Source of the DNA: Thiomicrospira sp. UBA5634
GTDB taxonomy: Bacteria; Pseudomonadota; Gammaproteobacteria; Thiomicrospirales; Thiomicrospiraceae
Direction: 5' to 3'
Length of the DNA: 6,737 nucleotides
Assembly (NCBI GenBank): GCA_002421475.1
Contig: DIJW01000158.1
Span: 1 to 6,737 of the forward strand
Position numbers and translations under genes: made by a program. Below the pieces are notes generated by a model. The model was not told where the DNA came from and searched no databases. It was given only the letters and a program-made list of their open reading frames with translations. This document shows, piece after piece, positions 6,695 through 6,737 of the stretch (positions are counted from its first letter, which is position 1; every line of letters starts with the position of its first letter).

Positions 6695-6737
6695 TGGTAC
6701 AGCCAAGTGGATTCGAACCACCGACCCCCACCATGTC
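6695..6737 (-). tRNA. tRNA-Val (anticodon GAC), 3' part, cut by window end
   Basis: Read on the minus strand from 6737, the sequence begins with anticodon GAC (6737-6735). It continues with the anticodon loop and stem (AT, GGTGG), variable region GGGTC, T stem GGTGG, T loop TTCGAAT and stem CCACT, acceptor strand TGGCTGT, discriminator A and an encoded CCA (6697-6695). The block GACATGGTGGGGGTCG is the same as in E. coli tRNA-Val(GAC), which reads GUC and GUU codons. The 5' half lies outside the window. The gene runs toward the chemoreceptor gene. A T-rich stretch (a run of seven T on the minus strand, 6686-6680) follows the tRNA and may help end its transcript. Confidence 0.93.

Noticed and set aside
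1..6737. Mobile element, CRISPR array, toxin-antitoxin pair or new multi-gene system
   Set aside because: All long ORFs belong to well-known housekeeping or motility families; there are no transposase motifs, regularly spaced repeats or paired small genes.

Overview
The window looks like a piece of gammaproteobacterial core chromosome. The base composition is moderate (by eye, GC in the 40s). Several things support this assignment: a tamA-tamB pair; a 6S RNA gene directly upstream of a 5-formyltetrahydrofolate cyclo-ligase gene, a linkage known from many gammaproteobacteria; a tRNA-Val(GAC) very close to the E. coli one with its CCA end encoded; and a sigma-54-type promoter in front of a chemoreceptor gene. 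A sulfur-oxidising or other motile aquatic gammaproteobacterium would fit, but the genus cannot be fixed from the sequence alone.

Layout. Positions 1-714 (+) hold the 3' end of tamA, an Omp85-family outer-membrane barrel. Its stop codon overlaps the start of tamB (714-4334, +), a complete and very long TamB/DUF490 protein. A perfect 18-bp palindrome (4356-4373) sits in the 42-bp gap between tamB and the convergent folate gene (fau/ygfA, 4377-4952, -), and probably terminates transcription from both sides. Upstream of the folate gene, on the same strand, is a 6S RNA gene (about 5032-5199, -) with its own promoter (5206-5232, -). Divergent from it is a small methyl-accepting chemotaxis protein (5369-6568, +) with a TTG start, a strong ribosome binding site and a -24/-12 promoter (5301-5317). 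The last 43 bases hold the 3' half of a tRNA-Val(GAC) on the minus strand, cut by the window edge.

How the parts work together. TamA and TamB form the translocation and assembly module that spans the envelope, and their overlapping genes imply coupled translation. 6S RNA binds the housekeeping RNA polymerase and dampens transcription in stationary phase; in the usual arrangement it is co-transcribed with the folate gene. The chemoreceptor is independent and probably belongs to the motility regulon through sigma-54.

Novelty. I see no previously undescribed multi-gene system, mobile element, CRISPR array or defence island. The points most worth a second look are the unannotated 6S RNA with its conserved pRNA start, the sigma-54 promoter of a chemoreceptor with almost no periplasmic domain, and a recurrent palindromic word (core ACCAGGCCTGGT) found in tamB and in the terminator hairpin.
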